A stretch of 64,000 bases of DNA, taken from contig NZ_JANUCA010000001.1 of NCBI RefSeq assembly GCF_024807145.1, positions 62,001 through 126,000 on the forward strand. The letters are read 5' to 3'. The notes under the pieces were generated by a model that was not told the origin of the DNA, did not search any database, and saw only the letters and a list, made by a program, of their open reading frames with translations. The stretch comes from Microbacterium sp. AK031 (GTDB taxonomy: Bacteria > Actinomycetota > Actinomycetes > Actinomycetales > Microbacteriaceae). Positions within the stretch are counted from its first letter, which is position 1. Each line of letters opens with the position of its first letter. This document shows positions 39,270 to 48,643 of this stretch, in pieces. A program made the translations under genes and the position numbers.

Positions 39270-40553
39270 ATGACCGGTCCCGACCCGCATGACGTCACGG
39301 AGCGCTCCACCAGCAGTGTGGAGCGCTCCGTCGCCGCGGTCTGGCGCATCGAATCGGCGAAGATCGTCGCGACGCTCACCCGCATGGTCGGTGACTTCGG
39401 GCAGGCCGAAGACCTCGCCCAGGAAGCGCTCATAGATGCGCTGAAGCAGTGGCCGACGGAGGGCGTGCCGCGCAACCCTGCGGCCTGGCTCACTGCGGTC
39501 GCGAAACGCAAGGCGATAGATGGCTGGCGCCGGCAGGAGCGTCTCGATGATCGGCTGGCCGTGATCGCGCATGACCTCGAGCGCGAACTTGCGGAGGATG
39601 CGGACGCCGACCCCTGGGATCCCGATATGATCGATGACGACGTGCTGCGGCTGGTGTTCGTGTCGTGCCACCCGGTCCTTTCCCGCGAGGCGCGGGTCGC
39701 ATTGACCCTGCGCGTGGTCGCAGGTCTCAGCAGCGAGCAGATCGCACGGGCGTTCCTGGTGCCCGTCGCCACGATTCAACAGCGCATCGTGCGCGCGAAG
39801 AAGACGCTGGCCGCCGCGAATGTGCCCTTCGAGGTGCCGCCGCGCGAGGAGTACGCGGAGCGGTTGAGTGCGATCTTCGGCGTGCTCTATCTGATCTTCA
39901 ACGAAGCTCACGCCGCCAGCAGCGGCTCGGACTGGATGCGTCCAGAACTCGGTGACGAGGCCGTCCGCCTCACCCGCGTGCTCACGGCTCTCGTCCCGAC
40001 AGAGCGCGACGCACACAGCCTGCTCGCTTTGATGGAGCTCACCGCCGCACGTTTTCCTGCTCGGGTGGACGCGAACGGTGATCCTGTGCTGCTCGCCGAT
40101 CAGGATCGGTCACGGTGGGATCGAGGGCGCATCTCCCGCGGCCGTGCCGCGCTGGCCGCGGCCGACGGCCTCGGCGGGGGCCGCACGGCGTACGGGCTGC
40201 AGGCGGCGATCGCCGAATGCCACGCGGTCGCCGCATCGGTGGAGGACACCGACTGGGACCGCATCGTGGTGCTCTACGAGGCGCTGGGGCGCATCGCGCC
40301 CTCGCCTGTCATCGATTTGAACAGGGCTGCGGCCGTCGCGATGGCCACTGGCCCGGCATCCGCTCTGCACATCATCGACCAGCTCGCGGCGTCCGATGCG
40401 CTGAGGGGATATCACCTGCTGCCCGCGACGCGTGGCGAGATGTTGCTTCGCCTCGGACGTAGAGAAGAGGCCCGTTCCGAGTTCGCCACGGCCGCGAGAC
40501 TCGCGGGCAACGAACGGGAACGGGCCCTTCTGGAGGCGAAAGCCTCCGAGTAG
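39270..40553 (+). CDS. ECF42-type RNA polymerase sigma factor with C-terminal extension
   Basis: 427 aa from ATG 39270. Region sigma2 (KIVATLTRMVGDFGQAEDLAQEALIDALKQWP) and sigma4 (RVVAGLSSEQIARAFLVPVATIQQRIVRAKK) occupy the first 200 residues. The remaining 220 form the helical, TPR-like extension that defines ECF42, with ERLSAIFGVLYLIFNEAH and LYEALGRIAPSPVIDLNRAAAVA. No anti-sigma gene is adjacent; in this group the C-terminal extension is thought to be needed for activity. The operon partner is a DGPF protein. Confidence 0.9.
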   Translation: MTGPDPHDVTERSTSSVERSVAAVWRIESAKIVATLTRMVGDFGQAEDLAQEALIDALKQWPTEGVPRNPAAWLTAVAKRKAIDGWRRQERLDDRLAVIAHDLERELAEDADADPWDPDMIDDDVLRLVFVSCHPVLSREARVALTLRVVAGLSSEQIARAFLVPVATIQQRIVRAKKTLAAANVPFEVPPREEYAERLSAIFGVLYLIFNEAHAASSGSDWMRPELGDEAVRLTRVLTALVPTERDAHSLLALMELTAARFPARVDANGDPVLLADQDRSRWDRGRISRGRAALAAADGLGGGRTAYGLQAAIAECHAVAASVEDTDWDRIVVLYEALGRIAPSPVIDLNRAAAVAMATGPASALHIIDQLAASDALRGYHLLPATRGEMLLRLGRREEARSEFATAARLAGNERERALLEAKASE

Positions 40554-40559
40554 TCAGAT

Positions 40560-40832
40560 CTAGTCGCGGACCCTGTCGCCGCGGCCCACGATCAGACCAT
40601 AGATCAGCAACACGATGATCGCGCCGCCGATCGCGAGAGCCCACGTGGACAGGCTCCAGAACTCGTTGAGGCCGACGCCGAAGAGCATTCCGCCGATCCA
40701 GCCGCCGAGCATGGCTCCGACGACACCGAGGAGGAGCGTGACGAGCCATCCGCCACCCTGCTTACCCGGCAGGATCAGTTTCGCGATCGCTCCGGCGATC
40801 AATCCGAGGATAAGAAATGCGAGGAAACCCAT
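40560..40832 (-). CDS. GlsB/YeaQ/YmgE family small membrane protein
   Basis: 90 aa from ATG 40832, with GGGGA upstream. Three glycine-rich membrane helices (FLAFLILGLIAGAIAKLI, GWLVTLLLGVVGAMLGGWIGG, WALAIGGAIIVLLIYGLI) as in the transglycosylase-associated/YeaQ family. Stress-linked in other bacteria; function unknown. Confidence 0.88.
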   Translation of the reverse strand: MGFLAFLILGLIAGAIAKLILPGKQGGGWLVTLLLGVVGAMLGGWIGGMLFGVGLNEFWSLSTWALAIGGAIIVLLIYGLIVGRGDRVRD

Positions 40833-40920
40833 GAGACAATCCCCTTTCTGCTGCGGTGAAGTAACTATGCTCCTGACTCCGCATAAAAACCACCCCCTTG
40901 CGCGCGTGTCGTGAATATGG

Positions 40921-40954
40921 GAAAGGCCCCATCTCCGAAGAGATGGGGCCTTTC
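40921..40954 (-). terminator. Terminator after the Bax inhibitor gene
   Basis: Perfect 15-bp stem GAAAGGCCCCATCTC / GAGATGGGGCCTTTC with a CGAA loop, read after the minus-strand gene ending at 40972. Confidence 0.85.
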
Positions 40955-40971
40955 TGCATATATCGCAGCGG

Positions 40972-41874
40972 TCAATTACTGCCGCGGGCGATGGCGATGA
41001 TGCGCAGGATCTCGACGTAGAGCCAGACGACCGTGACCATGATGCCGAAGCCGCCGACCCAGCCGTAAACGCGGGGTGCGCCGTTGCGCACGCCCTGCTG
41101 GATCTGATCGAAATCGAGCACCAGCGAATAGGCCGCCATGAATACGACGAGCACTCCGATGATGAGGCCGAGCGGAATACCCATGATCTCGACGCTGCGC
41201 AGTCCGAATGCATTCTGGTTCACGCCGGTCCACATGAGGACGAGGTTCAGCAGCGAGAAGGCGAGGTAGCCGACCATGGCGATCATGAAGATCTTGGTCA
41301 TCTTCTTGGACGCGCGGATCTTGCCGCTCGCGAAGAGCGCCAGGGTCACACCGACGACGGCGACGGTCGCGAGAGTGGCCTGCACGACGATGCCGGGGTA
41401 GAGGAGTTCGAAGAAGGCCGAGATGCCACCGACGAAAACACCCTCGAATGCCGCATAGGCGAAGATCAGCGCGGGGCGCACCTTCTTACGGGAGGTGAAG
41501 GTGATGATCATGGCGAGAACGAAGCCGCCGAGACCACCGACGATCATCGGAAGCATCGATACGCCGGCCCTCGGGTCGACGCTGACGCCGCCCAGTGTCC
41601 ACACCCAGCCGACGACCGCTGTGACCAGCAGAATCGCGAAGAGACCCGCGGTCTTCCAGACGGTGTCCTCGACGCTCATGCGGTCGGTCTCGATGGCGCC
41701 TGCCGGCGGTGCGGCGTACATTCCTTCGAGCTGTGCGTTGGCGGCAGCATCCATGCCCGCGTGTGCCAGCGATGCAGTCTGCGCGCCCTGGGCGCCAGCC
41801 GCGCCGGGATAGGTCGCGACGTTCCGCGGATCCTGCTTCTGGAACGCCGGGTTGTTGAATGCGAAATTGCTCAT
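40972..41874 (-). CDS. Bax inhibitor-1/YccA-like membrane protein
   Basis: 300 aa from the ATG at 41874 (a second ATG four codons upstream is possible). About 80 polar residues (FAFNNPAFQKQDPRN) precede seven membrane helices; the last ends in a loop DFDQIQQGVRNGAPRVYGW and a helix with WLYVEILRIIAI. This is the actinobacterial form of the family (YccA/TMBIM). Role uncertain; relatives act as pH-sensitive calcium leak channels. Confidence 0.88.
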   Translation of the reverse strand: MSNFAFNNPAFQKQDPRNVATYPGAAGAQGAQTASLAHAGMDAAANAQLEGMYAAPPAGAIETDRMSVEDTVWKTAGLFAILLVTAVVGWVWTLGGVSVDPRAGVSMLPMIVGGLGGFVLAMIITFTSRKKVRPALIFAYAAFEGVFVGGISAFFELLYPGIVVQATLATVAVVGVTLALFASGKIRASKKMTKIFMIAMVGYLAFSLLNLVLMWTGVNQNAFGLRSVEIMGIPLGLIIGVLVVFMAAYSLVLDFDQIQQGVRNGAPRVYGWVGGFGIMVTVVWLYVEILRIIAIARGSN

Positions 41875-41950
41875 GGTGGGCCTCACTCCGAGTGGGTCTT
41901 AAGGTCGCTTTCCTCAACGATACCCGGGCTTTGTGATGTATGGGGTGTTC

Positions 41951-41956
41951 TACGCT
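41951..41956 (+). promoter_or_regulatory. -10 hexamer of leaderless glpQ-like gene
   Basis: TACGCT six bases before the ATG at 41963. Confidence 0.45.
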
Positions 41957-41962
41957 GAGAGC

Positions 41963-42949
41963 ATGCCCAGGAGGTCACCGCTCGTCATCGGCCATCGTGG
42001 AGCACCCGGTTACCGGCCGGAGCACAGTCGGTCCTCGTATGAACTCGCCCTCGCGATGGGTGTGGACGCGGTCGAACCCGACATCGTGGCCACGAAGGAC
42101 GGCATGCTGGTCGTGCGTCACGAGAACGAGATCTCCGGCACCACGGATGTGGCAGATCATCCGGAGTTCGCCGATCGCAAGACGACCAAGCGCGTCGACG
42201 GGCAGGCGCTGACGGGGTGGTTCACCGAAGACTTCACCTGGGACGAGATCGCCACCCTGCGCACGACGGAGCGAATTCCGGCAGTGCGTGCAGCGAGCGC
42301 GACCTTCAACGGCGGGCAGGGTGTGCTGCGGTTGACGGATGTGCTCGACATCGTGCGCGACGCCTCTGCCGAGCACGGCCGCGAGATCGGGGTCGTGCTC
42401 GAGATCAAGCATGCCACCTATTTCGCCGGCATCGGGTTGGATCTGGTGCCCATGATCGTCCGCGACCTTCAGGCGGCAGGTTGGGCCGAAGGAGAGCTTC
42501 CCCTGATCATCGAGGCTTTCGAGCCCACAGTCCTCGCGCAGCTGCGCGACAGGGACATACCCGCGTCCTACATCTATCTCATCGAGGCATCCGGTCGTCC
42601 GTACGATCAGCTCGTTGCGCACGGCAAGGCCGCCGCCACGTACAAGGCGACGGTCACGCCGCAGGGACTGGACGCACTGGTCGGAGAGGTCGACGGCATC
42701 AGCGTCAACAAGCGGATGCTGTTGGCCAAGGGCAACACGATCGTCGCCGATGCGCACGCAAGGGGCCTGAAGGTGTTCACCTGGACGGCGCGACCTGAGA
42801 ACTCCTTCCTCGCTGCAGAGTTCCGCGGTGACGGCGGCAAGTCGGCATTCGGCGACTACGAGTCGGAGTGGACGGTCTTGGCGGACTCCGGCATCGATGG
42901 GGTGTTCGTGGACCATCCCGATCTCGGAGTCGCATTCTTCCGCAGCTGA
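41963..42949 (+). CDS. glpQ: Glycerophosphodiester phosphodiesterase
   Basis: 328 aa from ATG 41963. Hydrolyses glycerophosphodiesters to glycerol-3-phosphate and alcohol. The catalytic His and metal ligands show in VIGHRGAPGYRPEHS, VEPDIVATKDGMLVVRHE and LEIKHATYF, and the C-terminal FTWTARPENSF. No signal peptide at this start, so cytoplasmic as written; relatives are often secreted. Confidence 0.9.
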   Translation: MPRRSPLVIGHRGAPGYRPEHSRSSYELALAMGVDAVEPDIVATKDGMLVVRHENEISGTTDVADHPEFADRKTTKRVDGQALTGWFTEDFTWDEIATLRTTERIPAVRAASATFNGGQGVLRLTDVLDIVRDASAEHGREIGVVLEIKHATYFAGIGLDLVPMIVRDLQAAGWAEGELPLIIEAFEPTVLAQLRDRDIPASYIYLIEASGRPYDQLVAHGKAAATYKATVTPQGLDALVGEVDGISVNKRMLLAKGNTIVADAHARGLKVFTWTARPENSFLAAEFRGDGGKSAFGDYESEWTVLADSGIDGVFVDHPDLGVAFFRS

Positions 42950-43084
42950 ACACGCGTGCACGCTCGGATACGAGCGCTTGTCGGCCATGGCCCGTTCACG
43001 CGGGGTACACCTTCCCGACTCAGAAATTTAAGCGCGACTCGATGGTCTGGACGCATCCCGTCCCTCTTCTGACCCTGGAGTCAC

Positions 43085-45637
43085 ATGTCTCGCCTGCAAC
43101 GCGGGTTCGCGACGACGGCAGTGTGCGCGATGAGCGCCACCCTGCTGCTCGCCGTCCCCACCTCTGCCCTCGGCGCCACTGCTGTTGATGCCGAGGCGCC
43201 ACTCGGCGTACGGATCAACGAAGTCGTGTCCAACAGCGGCAGCCCCGACGATTGGATCGAGTTCTACAACCACTCCGACGCTGACGTCGACCTGAGCGGG
43301 TACATCGTCCAGGACAACAGCGAGAAGAACCCGTATACGTTCCCCGAGGGGACGATCGTGACGCCTGGCGAGTATCTCGTCATCGACACGCTGTCCGATT
43401 CCGGAGAGGGCGACTTCGACTTCGGGCTCGGCAAGGGCGACAGCGTGCGCGTGTTCGCACCTGGCGACGCCAATGGCGCTGAGCCTCTGCTGCAGACGAC
43501 CTGGCCCGAAGGCACGCATGCTGTGCCGAGCTGGGGCGCGCAGGATGTGAACGGCGAGCTGGTCTGGGGCATCACGGCCGCCTCGACGAAGGGCACGGAG
43601 AACACCTTCGAGGTGGTTCCTGAAGAACCCGAGGAGCCGGAGGAGCCGGTCGCCGGTTCGGTCTTCATAAACGAGGTCGACTCGCAGCCCGCTGACTGGG
43701 TGGAGTTCTACAATCCGGGCGAGACGGCATTCGACGTGTCGGAATACGAGATCCGCGACAACTCCGATGACCACCGCTGGCAGTTCGCGCCCGGCACCTC
43801 GATTCCCGCAGGCGGGTTCCTGGTCGTCGAGGAGGGCACGATCGGCATCGTCGACGGCGTCGAGACGGCATTCCGCGACCCGATCGGCATCGGCTCGGCC
43901 GACCGCATCCGGCTGTTCGACACATCCGGTGCACTCATCGACGACACCCAGCCGTGGGAGGGGCACGCCGCGATCGACGGCGACTTCGCCGCGGCGACGC
44001 TCGCCCGCTGCATCGACGGCGAGGGTGCCTTCGCGCTCGCGACGCCGACATCCGGAGCGTCCAACGCCTGCGCGCTCCCTGCAGTCGTGATCAATGAGAT
44101 CGAGTCGAACGGCGACGCCACCGACTGGGTCGAGGTGTACAACGCGGGTACGGCTGCCGTCGACATCTCCGGCTGGACCGTGATGGACGACAAGCCGGCC
44201 GGTCACGAGGCCGAGACCACGCCGCTGCCTGCAGGCACGCTGCTCGCGGCAGGCGGATACTTCGTGTTCGACCAGCCGACGAACTTCGTGTTCGGCCTCG
44301 GTGGCGGTGACACCGTCACGGTGCGCGATGCGAACGGCACGACCGTCGACGAGCACGTCTACGCGGACCATGCGAACGGCGTCTGGGCGCGCTGCGGCGG
44401 CGAGTTCGTGGATGTCCCCGTCTCGACCAAAGCCGTGGTGAACGACTGCGAAGGCGGCGGTGACGGCGGCGGTGAGATCGACCTCGCCACGTGGCCCGGA
44501 TCCGCAGACGTGCGGGTGTTGGACACCGCGCCGATGTTCCTCGAGGACGGCTCGGGTCTCGACATCCAGGAGACCGCGGACGGCACCTTCCTCTGGGCGG
44601 TGGACAACGGCGAGGGACGCATCTGGAAGCTGAAGGCCGCAGCCGACGGTTCGGTCTCGATGGTCGACGGCTGGGCAGCGGGCAAGCGCGTGCGCTTCCA
44701 GAAAGACGCCGAGAACCCCGGCGCCGCAGGTCCCGACACCGAGGGGATCACGACCGACGCCGACGGCCTTGTCTATGTCGCATCCGAGCGCGACAACAGT
44801 GCCAAGGGCGTCAACGAGAACAAGATCCTGCAGGTCGACCCGAACGGTCCGGGCCCCGATCTCGTGGCACTGACCGAATGGGATCTCACCGCTCTGTTGC
44901 CCGCCGTCGGTGCGAACCTCGGCATCGAGGCGGTCGAGTGGGTGCCGGATGCCGCGCTCACTGGCAAGCTCTTCGATGACGAGGCCCAGGCGGCTTACGA
45001 CCCGGCTGAGTACGCCGGCAAGAACGCGGGCCTCTTCTTCGTCGCGGTCGAGGACAACGGCGGCGTGTACGCGTTCGCGCTGAGCGCCGACGGCTCGGCG
45101 CAGCTCGTCTCGACGATCGACCCGGGTCTTGCAGGCGTCATGGCGCTCGACTACGACTCGGTGCTCGGCGTGATGTGGGCTGTGTGCGATGACGGATGCC
45201 ACGGGGCGTCGGCGCAGATCACGCTCAACGGCACGGCAGAGCCCGGCATCGCTCACTTCGCGCGCGCAGCGGGCCTGCCCGACATCAACAACGAGGGCTT
45301 CGCGACGGCGCCGGCCTCGCTCGCCTCGAACGGTCAGCGTCCGGTGTGGTGGTTCGCCGATGGCTTCGCCTCCGAGGCGCTGCGCACCGGCACTCTGCCG
45401 GCTGCAGCCGGTGGTGGCGAGGGGCCGGGCGAAGGACCGGGTGAGGGTTCGGGAGAGGGCACCGGCGGTTCCGGTGACGGTGAAGGCCGACCGGGCGCAA
45501 CGGAAGAGGCCGCCGGTGGCGCTGGGCTCGCGACCACGGGCGCGGAACTCCCGGTGGGCGCCCTCGTGCTCGCGTTGGGACTCTTGATTGCGGGAGCAGT
45601 GTCCGCAGCCGTGCGACGGCGGCGTCACGCGGCCTGA
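43085..45637 (+). CDS. Surface protein with three lamin-tail domains, a phytase-like propeller and LATTG sorting signal
   Basis: 850 aa. Signal peptide about 1-32 (CAMSATLLLAVPTSALG); three lamin-tail domains at about 39-170, 190-330 and 334-455, each with INEV/INEIESNG and WIEFYNxS/WVEVYN motifs; a beta-propeller of the esterase-like phytase type about 467-777 (GLDIQETADGTFLWAVDNGEGRIW, GPDTEGITTDADGLVYVASE, NNEGFA); a Gly/Glu-rich spacer about 778-806; then LATTGAELP near residue 815, a membrane helix and the tail RRRRHAA, which is a sortase signal. Expected to be attached to peptidoglycan. Enzyme activity not established. Confidence 0.87.
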   Translation: MSRLQRGFATTAVCAMSATLLLAVPTSALGATAVDAEAPLGVRINEVVSNSGSPDDWIEFYNHSDADVDLSGYIVQDNSEKNPYTFPEGTIVTPGEYLVIDTLSDSGEGDFDFGLGKGDSVRVFAPGDANGAEPLLQTTWPEGTHAVPSWGAQDVNGELVWGITAASTKGTENTFEVVPEEPEEPEEPVAGSVFINEVDSQPADWVEFYNPGETAFDVSEYEIRDNSDDHRWQFAPGTSIPAGGFLVVEEGTIGIVDGVETAFRDPIGIGSADRIRLFDTSGALIDDTQPWEGHAAIDGDFAAATLARCIDGEGAFALATPTSGASNACALPAVVINEIESNGDATDWVEVYNAGTAAVDISGWTVMDDKPAGHEAETTPLPAGTLLAAGGYFVFDQPTNFVFGLGGGDTVTVRDANGTTVDEHVYADHANGVWARCGGEFVDVPVSTKAVVNDCEGGGDGGGEIDLATWPGSADVRVLDTAPMFLEDGSGLDIQETADGTFLWAVDNGEGRIWKLKAAADGSVSMVDGWAAGKRVRFQKDAENPGAAGPDTEGITTDADGLVYVASERDNSAKGVNENKILQVDPNGPGPDLVALTEWDLTALLPAVGANLGIEAVEWVPDAALTGKLFDDEAQAAYDPAEYAGKNAGLFFVAVEDNGGVYAFALSADGSAQLVSTIDPGLAGVMALDYDSVLGVMWAVCDDGCHGASAQITLNGTAEPGIAHFARAAGLPDINNEGFATAPASLASNGQRPVWWFADGFASEALRTGTLPAAAGGGEGPGEGPGEGSGEGTGGSGDGEGRPGATEEAAGGAGLATTGAELPVGALVLALGLLIAGAVSAAVRRRRHAA

Positions 45638-45640
45638 ATG

Positions 45641-45679
45641 CCGAAGGCGCGTGGAGCAGGACGCTCCACGCGCCTTCGG
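45641..45679. terminator. Bidirectional terminator, surface protein and YccF
   Basis: A 17-bp perfect stem (45641-45657 with 45663-45679) with a five-base loop, between converging genes. Confidence 0.87.
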
Positions 45680-45695
45680 TATCCGCTCCGACTGG

Positions 45696-46094
45696 TCAGC
45701 GCTTCGAGTCGAACGGGCCTCTGCGGGTCGAGACGATCTCCTTGCCGAGCGGCATGAGTGAGATCGGCACCATCTTGAAGTCGGCGATGCCCATCGGGAT
45801 GCCGATGATCGTGATGCACAACGCGATGCCCGAGACGATGTGAGCGATCGCGAGCCACCAGCCCGCGAGCACGACCCAGATCACGTTGCCGAGGAAGGCG
45901 CCGATGCCGCTCTTGGGCTTCTCGACGATCTGGCGACCGAACGGCCAGAGAGCGTAGCCGGCGATGCGGAACGAGGCGATGCCCCAGGGGATCGTGACGA
46001 TCAGGATGCACAGGATGATGCCCGCGAGCATGTAGCCCAGGAACAGCCAGAATCCCGACAAGACCAGCCAGATGACGTTGAGGATCGTGCGCAT
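45696..46094 (-). CDS. YccF domain inner-membrane protein
   Basis: 132 aa from ATG 46094; the frame is open 23 codons further. Two YccF (DUF307) repeats, each with a tryptophan-rich helix and the IPWGIASFRIAGYALWPFG / IPMGIADFKMVPISLMPLG motif. Cytoplasmic membrane; function unknown. Confidence 0.88.
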   Translation of the reverse strand: MRTILNVIWLVLSGFWLFLGYMLAGIILCILIVTIPWGIASFRIAGYALWPFGRQIVEKPKSGIGAFLGNVIWVVLAGWWLAIAHIVSGIALCITIIGIPMGIADFKMVPISLMPLGKEIVSTRRGPFDSKR

Positions 46095-46179
46095 GAGGCC
46101 GATTGTGGCAGTCCCAGCCGGGAGTGCGCTGGATGCACGTGCGCTGTATGAGTGAGGGTTCAACGTCGGTGGCGCGGCT

Positions 46180-46185
46180 TAGACT
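46180..46185 (+). promoter_or_regulatory. -10 hexamer upstream of uvrD
   Basis: TAGACT nine bases before the ATG at 46195, leaving a leader of at most a few bases. Confidence 0.45.
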
Positions 46186-46194
46186 CAATAGGTC

Positions 46195-48639
46195 ATGACC
46201 GAAGCTCTCATCGTCCCCGGATCGACCGGCCCCCGCTCTTCCGGCGCGGAGGGGCAAGACGACCTCCTCGCCGGGCTGAATCCGCAGCAGCTCGAGGCCG
46301 TCACTTATCGCGGCCCGGCGCTGCTCATCGTCGCGGGTGCCGGTTCGGGCAAGACCAGCGTGCTCACGCGCCGCATCGCCTCGCTGCTCCGAGGGCGGGA
46401 AGCCTGGCCGAGCCAGATCCTCGCGATCACGTTCACCAACAAAGCTGCGGGCGAGATGCGCGAGCGCGTCGTCGATCTCGTCGGTGACGCCGCTCGCGGT
46501 ATGTGGATCTCGACGTTCCACTCCGCCTGCGTGCGCATCCTTCGCCGTGAGGCCGACCAGTTCGGCTTCACGAAGTCGTTCACGATCTACGACTCCGGTG
46601 ACTCGCGCGCGTTGATCAAGCGGCTGGTGAAGGAGCACGAGGCAGATGCGTACGGCCTGACTCCGGCATCCACGCAGTCGCGCATCTCGAAGCTCAAGAA
46701 CGAGCTGTCCGACGCCGAGTCGTTCGCCCGCCAGGCCAATATGTCCGACCCCGCCGAGCGGAAGTTCGTCGAGATCTTCTCCGACTACCAGCGGCAGCTG
46801 CGCAAGGCCAACGCGTTCGACTTCGACGACCTCATCGGCCAGACCGTGTTCCTCTTCCGGGCGTTTCCGAAGGTCGCCGACACCTACCGTCGCCGGTTCC
46901 GGCACATCCTCGTCGACGAATACCAGGACACCAACCACGCCCAGTACGCACTCATTCACGAGCTCACGCGCCCCGTCTCGGCCGACGCTCCCGATCCATA
47001 TGCCTCTAACGGCATGATGATCTTCGAACCCGAGACGACTCCCGAGCTCGCGGGGGCATCACTCACGGTGGTCGGCGACTCGGATCAGTCGATCTACGCG
47101 TTCCGCGGGGCGGACATCCGCAACATCAGCGAGTTCGAACGCGACTTCCCCGGGGCGCGCGTCGTGCTGCTCGAGCAGAACTACCGCTCGACGCAGAACA
47201 TCCTCTCGGCGGCGAACGCCGTGATCGGCAACAACTTCGATCGCAAGGACAAGAAGCTCTGGAGTGACAGGGGAGCGGGCGACAAGATCGTCGGGTTCAC
47301 CGGCTACTCGCAGCACGATGAGGCGCAGTTCGTCGCCGACGAGGTCGAGGCGCTGCACCGCTCCGGCATGCCCTACTCCGAGATGGCGGTGTTCTACCGC
47401 ACGAACTCGCAGTCGCGCGCGCTGGAGGAGATCTTCATCCGCTCGGCCGTGCCGTACAAGATCATGGGCGGCACGAAGTTCTACGAGCGCGCCGAGATCA
47501 AAGACGCCATGGCGTATCTCATCGCGGTCGCGAACCCCGCCGACGAGATGTCGGTGCGACGCATCCTCAACAAGCCGCGTCGTGGCATCGGCGATGTGAC
47601 CGAGACTGCGATCGCGCGCTTCGCCGAGGATCACGGCATCTCGTTCCGCGAGGCGCTGGCGGTGCCTGGCCAGCTCGGCGTCGGCCCGAAGATCCAGGCG
47701 GGCATCGGCCAGCTGGATGCTGTGCTGAAAGAAGCGACGGAGATCCTGCTGCCGTCGTCCGGCGAGGTGCCGCCGTCGACCTCCGTGGCTGAGGGTCTCA
47801 CGCTGCTGCTCGCGAAGAGCGGCTACCTCGATGCGCTGCGCGCAAGTCGTGATCCCCAAGACGAAGCGCGTGTCGAGAACCTCGATGAGCTGGTCGCCGT
47901 CACCCGCGACTTCGCACGCAACAACCCCGACGGCACGATCGTCGACTTCCTCACCGAGGTCGCTCTGGTCGCCGACGCCGATGATCTGGACGACGAATCC
48001 GGTTCGGTGTCGATGATGACGATGCACACCGCCAAGGGGCTCGAGTACGACGCGGTGTTCGTGACCGGCGTCGAGGAAGATCTCATCCCGCACCGCATCT
48101 CGGCGGGAGAGCCCGGCGGGCCGCAGGAGGAGCGCCGGCTGTTCTACGTCGGCATCACGCGTGCGCGCAAGCGCCTGCACCTGTCCCTCGCGATGACCCG
48201 CGCCCAGTTCGGCGAGGTGACGGTGGCGATGCCGAGCCGGTTCCTGCAGGAGATTCCGGGCGACCTGGTCGACTGGCGGCAGTCGCCTGGAGACGTGAAC
48301 TCCCGCGGCGGCACGCAGTCCCGCGCGCTCAATGCGAGGCGCAGCGGAGGCTTCGGCGGCGGCGGCGACCGCTTCGGCGTCAAGCCGCTCGCCCCGCGCG
48401 ACAGTCTCAAGCCGCTGTCGACCTCGATGGACAAGTTCCCCAACAGGGTCACGGGCAAGGTGCGCGACAACGGCGACCTCGAACTCACCGCGGGCGACCG
48501 CATCCGCCACTCCGACTTCGGCGAGGGGCGGGTGGACGCTGTCACCGGAGAAGGCGCGAAGCGCATCGCCCATGTGCGGTTCGAGACGGCGGGGCTGAAG
48601 AAGCTCCTCATCAAGATCGCGCCGATAGAGAAGCTGTAA
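46195..48639 (+). CDS. pcrA: ATP-dependent DNA helicase, UvrD/PcrA type
   Basis: 814 aa. SF1A 3'-5' helicase for repair and replication-fork processing. Motifs in order: QLEAVT (Q motif), AGAGSGKTSVL (I), ITFTNKAAGEMRERV (Ia), DEYQDTNHAQYAL (II), VGDSDQSIYAFRGAD (III), LEQNYRSTQNIL (IV), TMHTAKGLEYDAVF (V) and FYVGITRARKRL (VI). The C-terminus carries a Tudor-like GDRIRHSDFGEGRV domain typical of UvrD1/PcrA. Converges with glsA five bases away. Confidence 0.95.
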   Translation: MTEALIVPGSTGPRSSGAEGQDDLLAGLNPQQLEAVTYRGPALLIVAGAGSGKTSVLTRRIASLLRGREAWPSQILAITFTNKAAGEMRERVVDLVGDAARGMWISTFHSACVRILRREADQFGFTKSFTIYDSGDSRALIKRLVKEHEADAYGLTPASTQSRISKLKNELSDAESFARQANMSDPAERKFVEIFSDYQRQLRKANAFDFDDLIGQTVFLFRAFPKVADTYRRRFRHILVDEYQDTNHAQYALIHELTRPVSADAPDPYASNGMMIFEPETTPELAGASLTVVGDSDQSIYAFRGADIRNISEFERDFPGARVVLLEQNYRSTQNILSAANAVIGNNFDRKDKKLWSDRGAGDKIVGFTGYSQHDEAQFVADEVEALHRSGMPYSEMAVFYRTNSQSRALEEIFIRSAVPYKIMGGTKFYERAEIKDAMAYLIAVANPADEMSVRRILNKPRRGIGDVTETAIARFAEDHGISFREALAVPGQLGVGPKIQAGIGQLDAVLKEATEILLPSSGEVPPSTSVAEGLTLLLAKSGYLDALRASRDPQDEARVENLDELVAVTRDFARNNPDGTIVDFLTEVALVADADDLDDESGSVSMMTMHTAKGLEYDAVFVTGVEEDLIPHRISAGEPGGPQEERRLFYVGITRARKRLHLSLAMTRAQFGEVTVAMPSRFLQEIPGDLVDWRQSPGDVNSRGGTQSRALNARRSGGFGGGGDRFGVKPLAPRDSLKPLSTSMDKFPNRVTGKVRDNGDLELTAGDRIRHSDFGEGRVDAVTGEGAKRIAHVRFETAGLKKLLIKIAPIEKL

Positions 48640-48643
48640 CGGC

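Noticed and set aside
43028..45628. 866-codon open frame antisense to the lamin-tail surface protein
   Set aside because: Shadow of a strongly supported gene; no ribosome site or domain pattern.
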